Notes under the pieces: generated by a model
Told to the model about the DNA's origin: nothing
The model's database searches: none
Seen by the model: only the letters and a program-made list of their open reading frames with translations
Shown here: positions 26,219-35,100 of the stretch, piece after piece
Position numbering within the stretch: position 1 is the first letter of the stretch
How the letters are laid out: each line of letters starts with the position of its first letter
Assembly: GCF_030161435.1 (NCBI RefSeq)
Contig: NZ_BSSV01000002.1
Span: 62,001 to 126,000 of the forward strand
Length of the DNA: 64,000 nucleotides
Origin: Thalassotalea loyana
GTDB taxonomy: Bacteria > Pseudomonadota > Gammaproteobacteria > Enterobacterales > Alteromonadaceae
Direction of reading: 5' to 3'
Made by a program: the position numbers and the translations under genes

Positions 26219-27169
26219 CTATGCGATTTTCAAATAATCTTTAATAATTTCTGCGCCACTATCAGCTTGTATTGGCTTAAATATAAAGCCTGATACACCA
26301 TGCTCTTCACATTCTGTCACAAGCTTTTGATCGGTAACCGAAGATAACATAACCACAGGTATTTGACTGCCCATCTCACGTAGCATTCGTAGTGCTTCAT
26401 TGCCATTGACTTCGTTCATGACAACATCCATAAACATAAAATCAGGATTTTCCGCTCTAACTAAGTCCACTGCACTTTGACCATCATCCGCCTCAATAAC
26501 ATTCTCGTAGCCAAGTTGATTTAAATAACGTTTCATTGCCTTGCGGATCATCAAGCTATCATCAACCAATAATATTTTTGAAGAAGTTGGTAATTCGGTG
26601 CTATGCGGGTTGGCTATGCCGGTAACATTGGAAGTCGGCTTTTTATCACTAATCTCTTGATATGAAACATTTCTGATCAGTAGGTTGAAGTAATAGCGCC
26701 CAACACCTTCAACCATGATAGGAACAGTGATAACTTCTTTCACGCCCTCTAAATATTTATCCATGTCATTTACGTCATGCACAAAATATGGGCTTGAGAA
26801 ATCATAATCTAGGTTATAACGACCATGCAATTCTGTAGAACGACCAACAATCGTGTTGCCCCACTCAGCTAACGCATGACTCAATTCTTCGTTGATTTCT
26901 TCATATTCAAAAGTTTCATCAAACATTTTTTCGCAAACAGAATTACCAATCGCAATTGCTGTTTCCGGATAGTGGTGCATCATAATGACACCATCAAGGC
27001 CACCGGTAATATCAGAGCATACTGCGTAACCTTTAAAACGGAAATCATCTACGCTATCAACAAAGGCCTCACCAGCATCGCCAGTCAGTTCTGTCATACT
27101 ACTTAAGCTTGCAATAGATTCTTTGATAAACGGGTACAAAATAACTTTGTAGATAGTTTCTACAGACAT
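26219..27169 (-). CDS. CheX-like phosphatase domain fused to a response-regulator receiver
   Basis: A 316-residue two-domain signalling protein. The N-terminal part (about 1-175) looks like CheX/CheC: alpha-beta with the helix ELSHALAEWGNTIVGRS carrying the E..N phosphatase-type motif. A linker leads to a complete C-terminal receiver (about 197-316): acidic DD in LLVDDS, phosphoacceptor Asp in FMFMDVVMNE, Ser in VMLSSVT and Lys in FIFKPI. It has no output domain. It may be a phosphate sink or an adaptor that dephosphorylates a partner. It is monocistronic, with its own terminator. No histidine kinase is adjacent. Confidence 0.85.
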   Translation of the reverse strand: MSVETIYKVILYPFIKESIASLSSMTELTGDAGEAFVDSVDDFRFKGYAVCSDITGGLDGVIMMHHYPETAIAIGNSVCEKMFDETFEYEEINEELSHALAEWGNTIVGRSTELHGRYNLDYDFSSPYFVHDVNDMDKYLEGVKEVITVPIMVEGVGRYYFNLLIRNVSYQEISDKKPTSNVTGIANPHSTELPTSSKILLVDDSLMIRKAMKRYLNQLGYENVIEADDGQSAVDLVRAENPDFMFMDVVMNEVNGNEALRMLREMGSQIPVVMLSSVTDQKLVTECEEHGVSGFIFKPIQADSGAEIIKDYLKIA

Positions 27170-27485
27170 GGGCTTTCCTTATTATTCTTATTAGATTCAA
27201 TTTCCACGCTCCAAATTACTAGAGCATCAACTAATTTGCAACATTTAGCGGCTATATGACGTGAATATTCAATAAAACATCACAAAAAGCGACGAGGGAA
27301 TAATCCAGACCGCCCTAACAAAAAAGATATTCGTGGTTTAATCTTATGGATTGATGACCAATATTTACCCGAAATACGCGTTAATTCGGCACATTTCAAC
27401 ATGCGGTTATATAGTAATAATTAGGTCGAAAGCCAAAACGGCTAAGCTAACTGAACACAAGAGTTTGCCTTACTGTTTAACGCCC

Positions 27486-29054
27486 CTACCTGAGGTCATC
27501 TGAAATTTCGGCAATATCCTTATTAATCTCATTCAGTGCACTTTTGCATTCTTCTGATAAGTTGTCGTTCGTAACGATATGTTCAATTTTGTCGGTAATT
27601 TGTGCCAGTGGCTCAGCAATTTGACTTGCTAGTTTTTCTATACTTTCTTTCTTAAGCTTCACTGTACGTGCGAGCTCTCGGTTTAAGTCATCAATTTTTT
27701 GCGTGCGTTCTTCAACCTTTTCTTTAAGTTGTTTATTTGCATTTCTCTCAACATTTCGGCTGTAGATGAAAAAGCTCAACAGGCCAAACAACACAACACC
27801 TAGTAATAATGATAACCAATATTGAAATGCTTGTTTGGCTTTCACATCATTGAGAGCCTGTTGCTGTTTCAATTGATTAATTTGTTGTGAGAGCTGCTTA
27901 GATTGATAACGAGCTAACTTCGTATTTAGCGCAGTATTGGATAATTCATACTGCTTATTAATCGCAAACTTTTGTGACGCTAAAGATTGCGTAATATTTC
28001 CTTGGTTGGCGTAAATCATAGCGTAGAGCCATGCAATATCTTTGACTAATGCTTCATCCTTAGCTGGCATAGCGATATCGTTTGCTTTGGATAAATACGA
28101 TAGTGCATTCACTGTATCTTGACTCGCAAAATAACTTTTAGCCAAGACATACAATGCGCCTGATAACGCCTTTTGGTGACCTACTTTTTCAGCTAATAAT
28201 GTAGACTCTTTAGCAAAAGCCTGTGCTTGTTCAAAGTTGCCAAGTTCAAATTGAATTTCTGATAAATTATGCAACGTTGATGCTAAACGGTAGTCATTTT
28301 TAGTCGTCTGATAATAATCTCGTGCTTTCAAACCAAATTTAAGAGATTTGTCATATTGTTGCGCTTGTTTGAGTGGCACACTGTATTCCGCATAGATCTG
28401 AGTCAGTTCTTCTTGATTTGAGTTTTCAGTATGCCATGCCAATAACTCCTCAAAGTACTCAATCGCGTTATCAAATTGACGTAAATTGATATAAAGCACA
28501 GCTAGGTTGTGCTTAATGTCAATTTGATCTCGAACACTGCCATAGCGCTGATAAAGTGCTTGAGCCTCACTATACGCTGCTAACGCACTTTCATATTCAG
28601 CAATGCGGGTGTTAACTAAAGCAATATTGTTCAATAGGTTAGCTTGCTGAACATAATCATTAGTCATGCGATAATGCACTAATGTAGCGTTATAGCCGTC
28701 AACAGCCTTTTCATAATCACCAAGATAATAATAAGTAATAGCTTCCAACTTGTTAGCTTTTGCAACATGCTCAGGAAAGCCTTGTAATTCGGCATAGTCA
28801 GCTGCCTCAATGGCACTTTTCTGAGCGCCAGGGATATCACCTTTTGCAATTAAACGCTGTGCTATTGCCAAATTAATTAAAGATTGCTCGACGGGTGAGC
28901 TAACTTCATTCTCAAGCGTGCTCAATGCTTGCAGAACCTCTTGATGATCCGTCATAGATTGCGCTTTTTCGATGCGCTGTTCAAATTCGCTTTGTAACGC
29001 ATAAACGTTAGTAACAAATATTAATGAACTGATGAAAATTAAGTGTCTTAGCAT
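27486..29054 (-). CDS. TPR-repeat membrane protein with coiled-coil cytoplasmic tail
   Basis: About 522 residues. A signal-like N-terminus (MLRHLIFISSLIFVTNVYA) is followed by a periplasmic region of about eight TPR-like helical pairs (YYLGDYEKAVDGYNATL, ANLLNNIALVNTRIAEYESALAAYSEAQAL and so on). A coiled coil, one transmembrane helix (about 410-431) and a coiled-coil cytoplasmic tail (RNANKQLKEKVEERTQKIDDLNRELA) come last. This layout is that of TPR sensor kinases, but no HisKA or ATPase domain follows. The tail ends with a helical Glu-rich segment. An ATG at 29108 would add 18 residues; neither start has a clear ribosome binding site. The 316 bases downstream (27170-27485) hold no convincing gene. 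Confidence 0.75.
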   Translation of the reverse strand: MLRHLIFISSLIFVTNVYALQSEFEQRIEKAQSMTDHQEVLQALSTLENEVSSPVEQSLINLAIAQRLIAKGDIPGAQKSAIEAADYAELQGFPEHVAKANKLEAITYYYLGDYEKAVDGYNATLVHYRMTNDYVQQANLLNNIALVNTRIAEYESALAAYSEAQALYQRYGSVRDQIDIKHNLAVLYINLRQFDNAIEYFEELLAWHTENSNQEELTQIYAEYSVPLKQAQQYDKSLKFGLKARDYYQTTKNDYRLASTLHNLSEIQFELGNFEQAQAFAKESTLLAEKVGHQKALSGALYVLAKSYFASQDTVNALSYLSKANDIAMPAKDEALVKDIAWLYAMIYANQGNITQSLASQKFAINKQYELSNTALNTKLARYQSKQLSQQINQLKQQQALNDVKAKQAFQYWLSLLLGVVLFGLLSFFIYSRNVERNANKQLKEKVEERTQKIDDLNRELARTVKLKKESIEKLASQIAEPLAQITDKIEHIVTNDNLSEECKSALNEINKDIAEISDDLR

Positions 29055-29300
29055 TTTATTGTTTTTCAGGAGAACGAGGCTCAAAACGAGCAAAAAAGTA
29101 ATTAACATCAGAAAAATAGCACGATAACGCGTTTTTTCCTAGTTAGGAGCTGTGTGAAACTATTTATTCCGCTTTATCTAAATCAAGACAAATAATTATA
29201 TTTTGTGCCACATTAGCGATGAACATTTAACCTAGCGAAATGCCTGTCTGCCAGACTAAAGTCGTGTGATACATAATACGTTTAGCTGTTTTCTCGGGAG

Positions 29301-29663
29301 CTATTTGTGACTACGGGCTCGGTAAACGGACAATTTATCCAACATCCAAGTTTCGACTTCAACCAATTGTCCTGGCTGACATTCTAAATGGTAGGCTTTC
29401 CCAGTCCACGAACTCTTACTTGCAAGGCGTTCGATAAAATGCTCTGCACTGTCTGCGTACTTCTTGCCACGTCTTAGTTTTAATCTAAGGTGATCAGCGG
29501 CTCTCGTAGCGTCATGACTATCACCATTGCGATGAAACCTGCAACCACTTTTTTCTACCGTTGAAATTAAATACTCAATCTCCTGGCTGGCAATCTCTTT
29601 TTCTTCGGCAAACACAACCTGACTGCACAAAGCCCCAAAAACGAAAAGTAATACACGTATCAT
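29301..29663 (-). CDS. DUF5329-family secreted protein (about 120 aa)
   Basis: A signal peptide (MIRVLLFVFGALCSQVVFA, cleavage after residue 19) precedes a conserved domain with IEYLISTVEKSGCRFHRNGDSHDATRAADHLRLK (landmarks CRFHRNGD and AADHLRLK), FIERLASKSSWTGKAYHL and a C-terminal basic helix. The GCxFxRNG and ADHLR patterns match DUF5329, a periplasmic family of unknown function. Two cysteines (in GCRFHRNG and LECQPG) may form a disulfide. It is a single gene upstream of the TPR gene on the same strand. Confidence 0.78.
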   Translation of the reverse strand: MIRVLLFVFGALCSQVVFAEEKEIASQEIEYLISTVEKSGCRFHRNGDSHDATRAADHLRLKLRRGKKYADSAEHFIERLASKSSWTGKAYHLECQPGQLVEVETWMLDKLSVYRARSHK

Positions 29664-29855
29664 GTCAGCTACCACTATAAAACCTAACTACACTATATAA
29701 ATTAATTTTATACATTGCTTTATTAATTCCTTCACAGTGACATTAAAGCGCATGCATTAATTATTTGTTTTACAACAATGTAACCAAGTATGTTTAGTTT
29801 GCTTTTTGCGTTACATATTCCTCTTAAAATTAACTCAGTTAAACCGACCAAAAGC

Positions 29856-29869
29856 TTGATCTAGTTCAT
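29856..29869. promoter_or_regulatory. FNR/Anr-like half-palindrome upstream of the universal stress protein gene
   Basis: TTGAT-N4-TTCAT has a perfect left half and a 3-of-5 right half relative to the FNR/Anr consensus TTGAT-N4-ATCAA. It lies 59 bases before the USP start, in a region where an oxygen-responsive site is common for this class of gene. The match is weak on one side. Confidence 0.35.
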
Positions 29870-29927
29870 AAAACTCACTTGATGAGTCCGAATACCGTTG
29901 TTAAGTTTAAAGGTAGAGGAGGATTGA

Positions 29928-30368
29928 ATGATGAAAAAACCTTTATACATTGTAGGTGTTGATGGGAGTGAGTGGAGTAATCGAGCAGTTATGCGTGCGA
30001 TTAATCTAGCAAAACAAACTAATGCTCAAGTAGAGCTGATATCCGTTATTGAATTTGGAAAAATTCAGCCTATTTTAATGGAGGGTACTGAACCTTACAT
30101 TATCGACAAAGGAAATGAGCAAGATGAAACCCTGAAAAAGATCATTACCCCTTTGCTCGAAAAATACAAAGAAACTGGTGTCGAGATTAGCTACCAATTG
30201 TTATGGGGTGACCCCGTCGATGTATTACATGAATGTGCAAAACACGAACAAGCAAATATGTTATTTATGGGGCGAAGAGGCCGTTCTAGGTTTGTTGATT
30301 TATTACTTGGTAGTGTTGCAAATAAAATAGCACACAAAGCAGGCATTCCAGTGGTATTAGTACCGTAG
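29928..30368 (+). CDS. Universal stress protein, UspA family
   Basis: 146 residues and a single USP domain. The N-terminal strand YIVGVDGSEWSNRAVMRAINLA supplies the Asp of the nucleotide site. ANMLFMGRRGRSRFVDLLLGSVANKIAHKAGIPVVLVP contains the G-x2-G-x9-G(S) ATP-binding motif (landmarks GRRGRSRFVDLLLGSV), so it is likely an ATP-binding member. GGAGG lies five bases upstream of the ATG. It is monocistronic with a terminator right after. Roles are typically in survival of starvation, oxidative or anaerobic stress. Confidence 0.9.
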   Translation: MMKKPLYIVGVDGSEWSNRAVMRAINLAKQTNAQVELISVIEFGKIQPILMEGTEPYIIDKGNEQDETLKKIITPLLEKYKETGVEISYQLLWGDPVDVLHECAKHEQANMLFMGRRGRSRFVDLLLGSVANKIAHKAGIPVVLVP

Positions 30369-30386
30369 ATATATACTTTTTGCGCT

Positions 30387-30413
30387 AAAGTGCGACATAT
30401 TGTCGCACTTTTT
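30387..30413 (+). terminator. Terminator after the universal stress protein gene
   Basis: AAGTGCGACA (30388-30397) and TGTCGCACTT (30401-30410) form a strong stem followed by TTT. Confidence 0.85.
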
Positions 30414-30503
30414 ATTTCAATCGTTGTACACAATATTTAATCGGTCAGAATTAGCCACAACCCGATATAAAAACAACAAATCAACTAGAGTAGTACAAAT
30501 AGT

Positions 30504-32588
30504 ATGTGGCAACGAAATACACTGTTTAAGCTGTCCGCTTTATCCCTAACCTTTATCCAATCGTTTTATGTCTACGGCGAGAATCAACCAACACCCGATG
30601 CGATCGATATAGAACGAATTGTAGTGACTTCATCAATGGAGCAATTGAATAATAGTTACATCGCCTATGATCAAGCGAAAACATCAGACTTGTCAGATTG
30701 GTTAACTTCTATTCCAGGTGCAAACGTCAATAAAAATGGACCTATTGTTGGTATTGCGCAATATCGAGGGCTATATGGGGACCGAGTCTCTGTAAAAGTT
30801 GACGGTCAACCAATCATTGGCGCAGGTCCAAATGCTATGGATACGCCTCTTAGCTATGCTGCAAATATAACGAGCGATTCGTTAACGCTGTACCGTGGTA
30901 TTGCCCCCGTTAGTGCAGGAATAGAAACCCTGGGTGGGGCCATTGATGTAAATACACAAAGTGTTGAACTCAATGATTCAAAAAAATGGACAGCCAATGG
31001 CAGTGTCAATGCCGCATACGCAAACAATAGTGATGCTAACAAGGTTTCTACCTTCACTAATATAGCTAACCAAGCATTTGGCGCACTTGTGTACGTGGAT
31101 TTTCATCAAGGAGACGATATTGAAACGGCATCTGGTGAAACCATCACACCAACAAAATATAACAAGACCCAAGCTGGCTTAGAGACCAAGTGGCAACAAA
31201 GCGAAGAAAGTATTCTGGGCCTAACTTACGATTACACTGATACTCAGGATTCAGGTACGCCAGCACTGCCGATGGATATAACATATATATTTACCCATCG
31301 AGTTGGATTAACTGGCAGTCACTATTTCACTAGCAGTCAATTGAATTGGAGCCTTGGTTATACAGACGCTGACCATGAAATGGATAACTTTAACAATAGA
31401 CCCAATAACAATATGAATGGGTTTAGAACAAATAATGCCGATTCAGAAAATTATAGCTATAACATCCATTGGCAAAATGATAACTGGCTTGTTGGTGCAG
31501 ATGGTATTTATGCTGATCATAATGCAACAATCACCAACCCTAATAATACTATGTTTGAAGTTAAAAACTTCAACGACGTTGAAGAAGCCAAACATAGCCT
31601 ATTCGTTCAATATCATAATCAAGCAACAGAGCACGGTGTGAATTTCGGCGCACGGATCAAACACATCAGTGCAGATGCTGGGGACGTCAGTCATCACATG
31701 GCGATGATGAACCCTGCCGTTGGAGATCTGGTTAACGATTTTAACAACAGTGATAGAAGTCAGTCATCAATCGATATCGACTTAACTTTCGAGTATAAAA
31801 ATCAACTTACACCACATACGCTCCTGTCATTCGCAGCTGCACGAAAAGAACGAGCACCAAGTTATCAAGAGCGATACCTTTGGATACCAATGGAAGCTAC
31901 TGGGGGGCTTGCAGACGGTAATACCTACCTAGGTGACGTCAATTTATCTTCCGAAACTGCTTATCAAACGAATCTGGGTCTAACCTATCAAACGAAAACT
32001 TGGCAGGTACTTGCAGACATGCATTACCAATACATTGATGACTACATTCAAGGTGTACCGTCTCAAAACATGCAAGCGATCATGATTGCCAACATGATGA
32101 TGAATAATGATACCGTTTTACAATACGACAATGTTGAAGCGTCTTTATACGGCGCAGAAACACTTATCATTTACCACCTATCATCCGCTTGGCAGACAAG
32201 CCTGCAAGCAAGCTATGTTCGAGGCAAGCGCGAAGATATAAGCGATAACCTTTATCGCGTTGCACCACTAACTGCAGCTTGGGCAATTAGCTACCAGCAA
32301 GAGAGCTACTTGGCAGAAATCAAACTACACGCGGTCGCCGAGCAGGATAAGGTATCAAACACAAACAAAGAGCAAACGACGCCCGGTTATGGTTATCTAG
32401 ATCTGCAGTTTGCTTATACACCGACATCACAAATCACACTAAAAGCAGGTATCAGTAATTTATTAGATAAAGATTATCAAAACCATCTATCGGGCTATAA
32501 CCGTGTAAATCATAGTGAGATTGATGTAATGGAGAGATTCCCTTCGGCTGGTCGCGATATTTGGCTCGCAGTCGATTACGACTTTTAA
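30504..32588 (+). CDS. TonB-dependent outer-membrane receptor, methionine-rich
   Basis: 694 residues: a signal peptide (about 1-25), a TonB-box-like IERIVVTSS, an N-terminal plug (WLTSIPGANVNKNG, VKVDGQPI, ETLGGAIDV) and a 22-strand-type barrel ending in aromatic YDF. The barrel carries Met and His clusters: HHMAMMNP near residue 397 and QAIMIANMMMNN near 530. Such clusters are seen in copper-binding receptors such as OprC/NosA, so copper or another soft-metal ligand is possible, but this is inference. RAPSYQERYLWIP is the conserved barrel motif. The neighbour, a convergent redox sensor pair, need not be related. Confidence 0.87.
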   Translation: MWQRNTLFKLSALSLTFIQSFYVYGENQPTPDAIDIERIVVTSSMEQLNNSYIAYDQAKTSDLSDWLTSIPGANVNKNGPIVGIAQYRGLYGDRVSVKVDGQPIIGAGPNAMDTPLSYAANITSDSLTLYRGIAPVSAGIETLGGAIDVNTQSVELNDSKKWTANGSVNAAYANNSDANKVSTFTNIANQAFGALVYVDFHQGDDIETASGETITPTKYNKTQAGLETKWQQSEESILGLTYDYTDTQDSGTPALPMDITYIFTHRVGLTGSHYFTSSQLNWSLGYTDADHEMDNFNNRPNNNMNGFRTNNADSENYSYNIHWQNDNWLVGADGIYADHNATITNPNNTMFEVKNFNDVEEAKHSLFVQYHNQATEHGVNFGARIKHISADAGDVSHHMAMMNPAVGDLVNDFNNSDRSQSSIDIDLTFEYKNQLTPHTLLSFAAARKERAPSYQERYLWIPMEATGGLADGNTYLGDVNLSSETAYQTNLGLTYQTKTWQVLADMHYQYIDDYIQGVPSQNMQAIMIANMMMNNDTVLQYDNVEASLYGAETLIIYHLSSAWQTSLQASYVRGKREDISDNLYRVAPLTAAWAISYQQESYLAEIKLHAVAEQDKVSNTNKEQTTPGYGYLDLQFAYTPTSQITLKAGISNLLDKDYQNHLSGYNRVNHSEIDVMERFPSAGRDIWLAVDYDF

Positions 32589-32594
32589 CCGCTT

Positions 32595-32622
32595 AATGTT
32601 TCCACATAAATGTTTCCACATA
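32595..32622. repeat. Tandem 14-bp direct repeat
   Basis: The unit AATGTTTCCACATA occurs twice head to tail, followed by a further AATG and a small hairpin (AAATGC/GCATTT at 32622-32637). It sits between the receptor stop and its terminator. It looks like a local duplication with no clear role. Confidence 0.6.
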
Positions 32623-32643
32623 AATGCTTACGCATTTACCTTT

Positions 32644-32680
32644 GCCCTAGCCTCACTTGCTGAAGCTAGGGCGTTTTTTT
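32644..32680 (+). terminator. Terminator after the TonB receptor gene
   Basis: GCCCTAGC (32644-32651) and GCTAGGGC (32665-32672), then TTTTTTT. The convergent regA stop codon lies within the loop, so the two genes end in the same hairpin. Confidence 0.8.
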
Positions 32681-33186
32681 AACTTACGCTGCAAAGTCCT
32701 GCGATGCATAGAAAGCTGCCTTGCTGCTGCAGATACATTACCATTATTAAGTTTTAGTACTTGGTTTAAATGCTCCCACTCCAACTGTTCCGAGGAAAGT
32801 GTTTCAACAGGTGCATCAGCTAACTTGACGTTTGTTCCTTCAATCGTCTGTAACAGCATTTTGCTATCGATAGGCTTTGCTAAATAATCGTCGGCCCCAC
32901 GCTTGATTGCGTCAACAGCTGTCGCAATACTTGCATAGCCGGTTATTAAAATAATTCGAGCGTTTGGGAGCGAATTACGCATTGGACCAATTAGCTGTAG
33001 CGCACTATCTTCCCCTAAATGCATATCAAGTAAAACAACATTTGGCTGGACGTCGAGGCATTTGATTAATGCTTGGTCAAAGCAGTAAACTTGATGACAA
33101 TCAAAACCATAACGAGATAAACGTCGAGCAAGAGTCGTTGATAGCACCTCGTCATCTTCAACAATTAACAAGCGTTGTTTGCACAT
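32653..33186 (-). CDS. regA: Response regulator of the RegA/PrrA/ActR redox family
   Basis: 177 residues. Receiver domain with DD in LIVEDDEVLS, phosphoacceptor in VVLLDMHLGED, and Lys in YLAKPID. The Fis-type C-terminal HTH reads SAAARQLSMHRRTLQRKLKKRP, the near-invariant signature of RegA-type regulators. RegA regulates photosynthesis, respiration, carbon and nitrogen genes in response to redox state in proteobacteria. It lies nine bases after the RegB-type kinase gene on the same strand, forming one operon. Confidence 0.9.
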   Translation of the reverse strand: MCKQRLLIVEDDEVLSTTLARRLSRYGFDCHQVYCFDQALIKCLDVQPNVVLLDMHLGEDSALQLIGPMRNSLPNARIILITGYASIATAVDAIKRGADDYLAKPIDSKMLLQTIEGTNVKLADAPVETLSSEQLEWEHLNQVLKLNNGNVSAAARQLSMHRRTLQRKLKKRPSFSK

Positions 33187-33195
33187 TTGATAAAC

Positions 33196-34476
33196 CTACT
33201 TTTGAGCGGCGAATGGTAAGGAGATAGACACCATCGCCCCACCAGATTGTCGTTGGTGATTAGTGAGAATAATTTCTCCATTAATACGTTCAATACTTGC
33301 ATTACTTAGCATTAATGCCACACCTAAACCGGTCGTAATACTCGATGCACTATGATTAACGCGATCAATCACCTGCTCTGAAAAGCCACCACCAAAATCA
33401 ACAATATCAATAAGCAACAACTCTTCTTGTTGATAAAAGCAAACCTCAATTTTTTCTTGTTGATTGGCCAAAGAGGCTTTAACAGCGTTATCAACAAAGT
33501 TAATTAACGCTGGTAACAAACTGCTATCACACAATATTTCATGATGACTCACCCGGTCTGCAATTTGAAAATCAAACGTTGTTTCGGGGTAGGTTAACAA
33601 ACAGCTTTGCCTCAAGCGTTCAAATAAAGTTTCGATCGGTAAACTGTATTTATCACCACGCCTAATGACTTGGCTTTGCTCCCTAAAATCATGAAGTTTT
33701 TGTGCACATCGGGTAACTTGTGTTTGAAGATCACTAACGACTTCTGATTGTTCTTCATTGGCGAGATCGGCTAATTCATCGGATAAAAGTTGGATTGTAG
33801 AGATTGGCGTAGCCAAATCATGCGTTACTTGAGCCGATGCGACCCCTAATGCAATTATTTGTTCTTGTTTGAGTTGTTGTTCGCGGTACTTTGCAATCGT
33901 TAACTTATTTTTGTTTATGGCTTTTGCCATATTGCTCACTACGCTAATCACAACAATCGCAGTAAATAAAAAGTTTAGCCACATACCAATAAAGTGACCT
34001 TCCATATTGCCGTGCATGACGTGCATCGGCATCAACCACAGTAGCACGCTATATGCAACCACAGCTTCAATTGCGATCACTGTCATTAACCTTGCTGGTA
34101 ACACAACCGCAGCGATTGCAATAGGAATAAGTAATAGTGAAACAAAAGCATTAGTCGCCCCTCCTGAAAAATACAGCAATGCAGTCAGGAAAATCACGTC
34201 AGCAGATAATTGAAAAAACACAAAACTGGGGCTATTCGCGTTTTCGGGCTTCTGGAAAAAGTATGTCAGCGCGTTAAAAACCGACTCAACGAAAATAATG
34301 GTAAATATCGCAAGCCAAGGTAATTGATATTCAAGAACAAGGTTAACAAAAATAACGAGCGCTGATTGAATAACTATCGATGCACTGCGCAAAAGAAGAA
34401 TATAATCAGTAGAAGACTTAGCTGAAATAGGGAGCAACATAGTTGTGAAAATAGCCTTACCGATAGTTCGAAACAT
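33196..34476 (-). CDS. regB: Redox sensor histidine kinase of the RegB/PrrB/ActS family
   Basis: 426 residues: six membrane helices (about 1-180), H-box with H219 in AQVTHDLATPISTIQLL, the conserved redox-type Cys at C257 in TRCAQKLHDF, N-box (LINFVDNAVKAS) and G-boxes (DFGGGFS, TGLGVALML). The quinone-sensing motif GGXXNPF appears as GGATNAF at 105-111, so the Pro is replaced by Ala. H219 and C257 correspond to H225 and C265 of Rhodobacter RegB by position. The start could also be 34440. The operon partner is regA. Confidence 0.87.
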   Translation of the reverse strand: MFRTIGKAIFTTMLLPISAKSSTDYILLLRSASIVIQSALVIFVNLVLEYQLPWLAIFTIIFVESVFNALTYFFQKPENANSPSFVFFQLSADVIFLTALLYFSGGATNAFVSLLLIPIAIAAVVLPARLMTVIAIEAVVAYSVLLWLMPMHVMHGNMEGHFIGMWLNFLFTAIVVISVVSNMAKAINKNKLTIAKYREQQLKQEQIIALGVASAQVTHDLATPISTIQLLSDELADLANEEQSEVVSDLQTQVTRCAQKLHDFREQSQVIRRGDKYSLPIETLFERLRQSCLLTYPETTFDFQIADRVSHHEILCDSSLLPALINFVDNAVKASLANQQEKIEVCFYQQEELLLIDIVDFGGGFSEQVIDRVNHSASSITTGLGVALMLSNASIERINGEIILTNHQRQSGGAMVSISLPFAAQK

Positions 34477-34596
34477 TAGGAAAATTTTACCATAGCCACC
34501 TCGTATTAAGTAACTAAATAATCGTAATAAAGTTTCATTTTTGTATTGTGCTCGGCCTACCCTAGCTTACTTATGGGAAAAGAATTTGGTGAAAAA

Positions 34597-34617
34597 AAAC
34601 GAGGCTAAGCCTCGTTT
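34597..34617 (-). terminator. Terminator after flgP
   Basis: AAACGAGG and CCTCGTTT with a five-base loop. On the minus strand a run of T follows, which fits termination of the flgO-flgP transcript. Confidence 0.8.
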
Positions 34618-34635
34618 AATTCGTTAACCGTAATT

Positions 34636-35091
34636 TTACCATGAATAGGTAACATCCTTGACTCTTTTCTCAACATGCATTGCTTCATAGACGTGATAAA
34701 CATCAGCAAAGTCTAATGACAATTCGGTCGTGTAAGTATCACCTACAGGATAGCTTTTAATCACTTTCGCACCGCGGATAATACCTTGTACTTTCGCAGT
34801 TAATACTTGGTCTGCGATTAGCATGTCCGCCATCGTTGTACTGCCACTTACCTGCTGACCATAAACTTGTTCAGCAAGTTCGGCATAAGCGGCAATTTTT
34901 GACGCATTAATTGCCATTAGCATTCTTTGCGTTTCATTACTCGATTTTTGCAAGCTAATAGGCGCATGACCAATCGCTGTCAACACAGGGAACTCTTCAG
35001 GTTTCACGCGTTCATATTGAACATGCTTGTCAAAACTTGAACACGCATTAATAAACGTAGAAAACAACAAAACAATGATAATATTTCTCAT
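34636..35091 (-). CDS. flgP: Flagellar outer-membrane lipoprotein FlgP
   Basis: 151 residues, a lipoprotein (FINAC, lipid Cys at 17) of the LPP20 type. QRMLMAINASKIAAYAELAEQVYGQQV is the conserved repeat motif. In Vibrio, FlgP helps build the outer-membrane rings (H-ring/T-ring periphery) around the polar flagellum and is needed for motility. It follows flgO by nine bases. Its presence with FlgO and FlgT supports a Vibrio-like polar, sodium-driven motor in this organism. Confidence 0.9.
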   Translation of the reverse strand: MRNIIIVLLFSTFINACSSFDKHVQYERVKPEEFPVLTAIGHAPISLQKSSNETQRMLMAINASKIAAYAELAEQVYGQQVSGSTTMADMLIADQVLTAKVQGIIRGAKVIKSYPVGDTYTTELSLDFADVYHVYEAMHVEKRVKDVTYSW

Positions 35092-35100
35092 AACTAGCCT

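Noticed and set aside
27260-27424. A minus-strand-gap open frame on the plus strand with a plausible protein-like composition (about 54 codons, includes GLILWIDDQYLPEIRV).
   Set aside because: It has no ATG, GTG or TTG start in frame and no ribosome binding site, so it may be chance or a remnant. I would not call it a gene without conservation evidence.
29856-29869. FNR/Anr box before the universal stress protein as a firm regulatory call.
   Set aside because: Only one half-site is a good match, so it is kept as a low-confidence feature and not as a finding.
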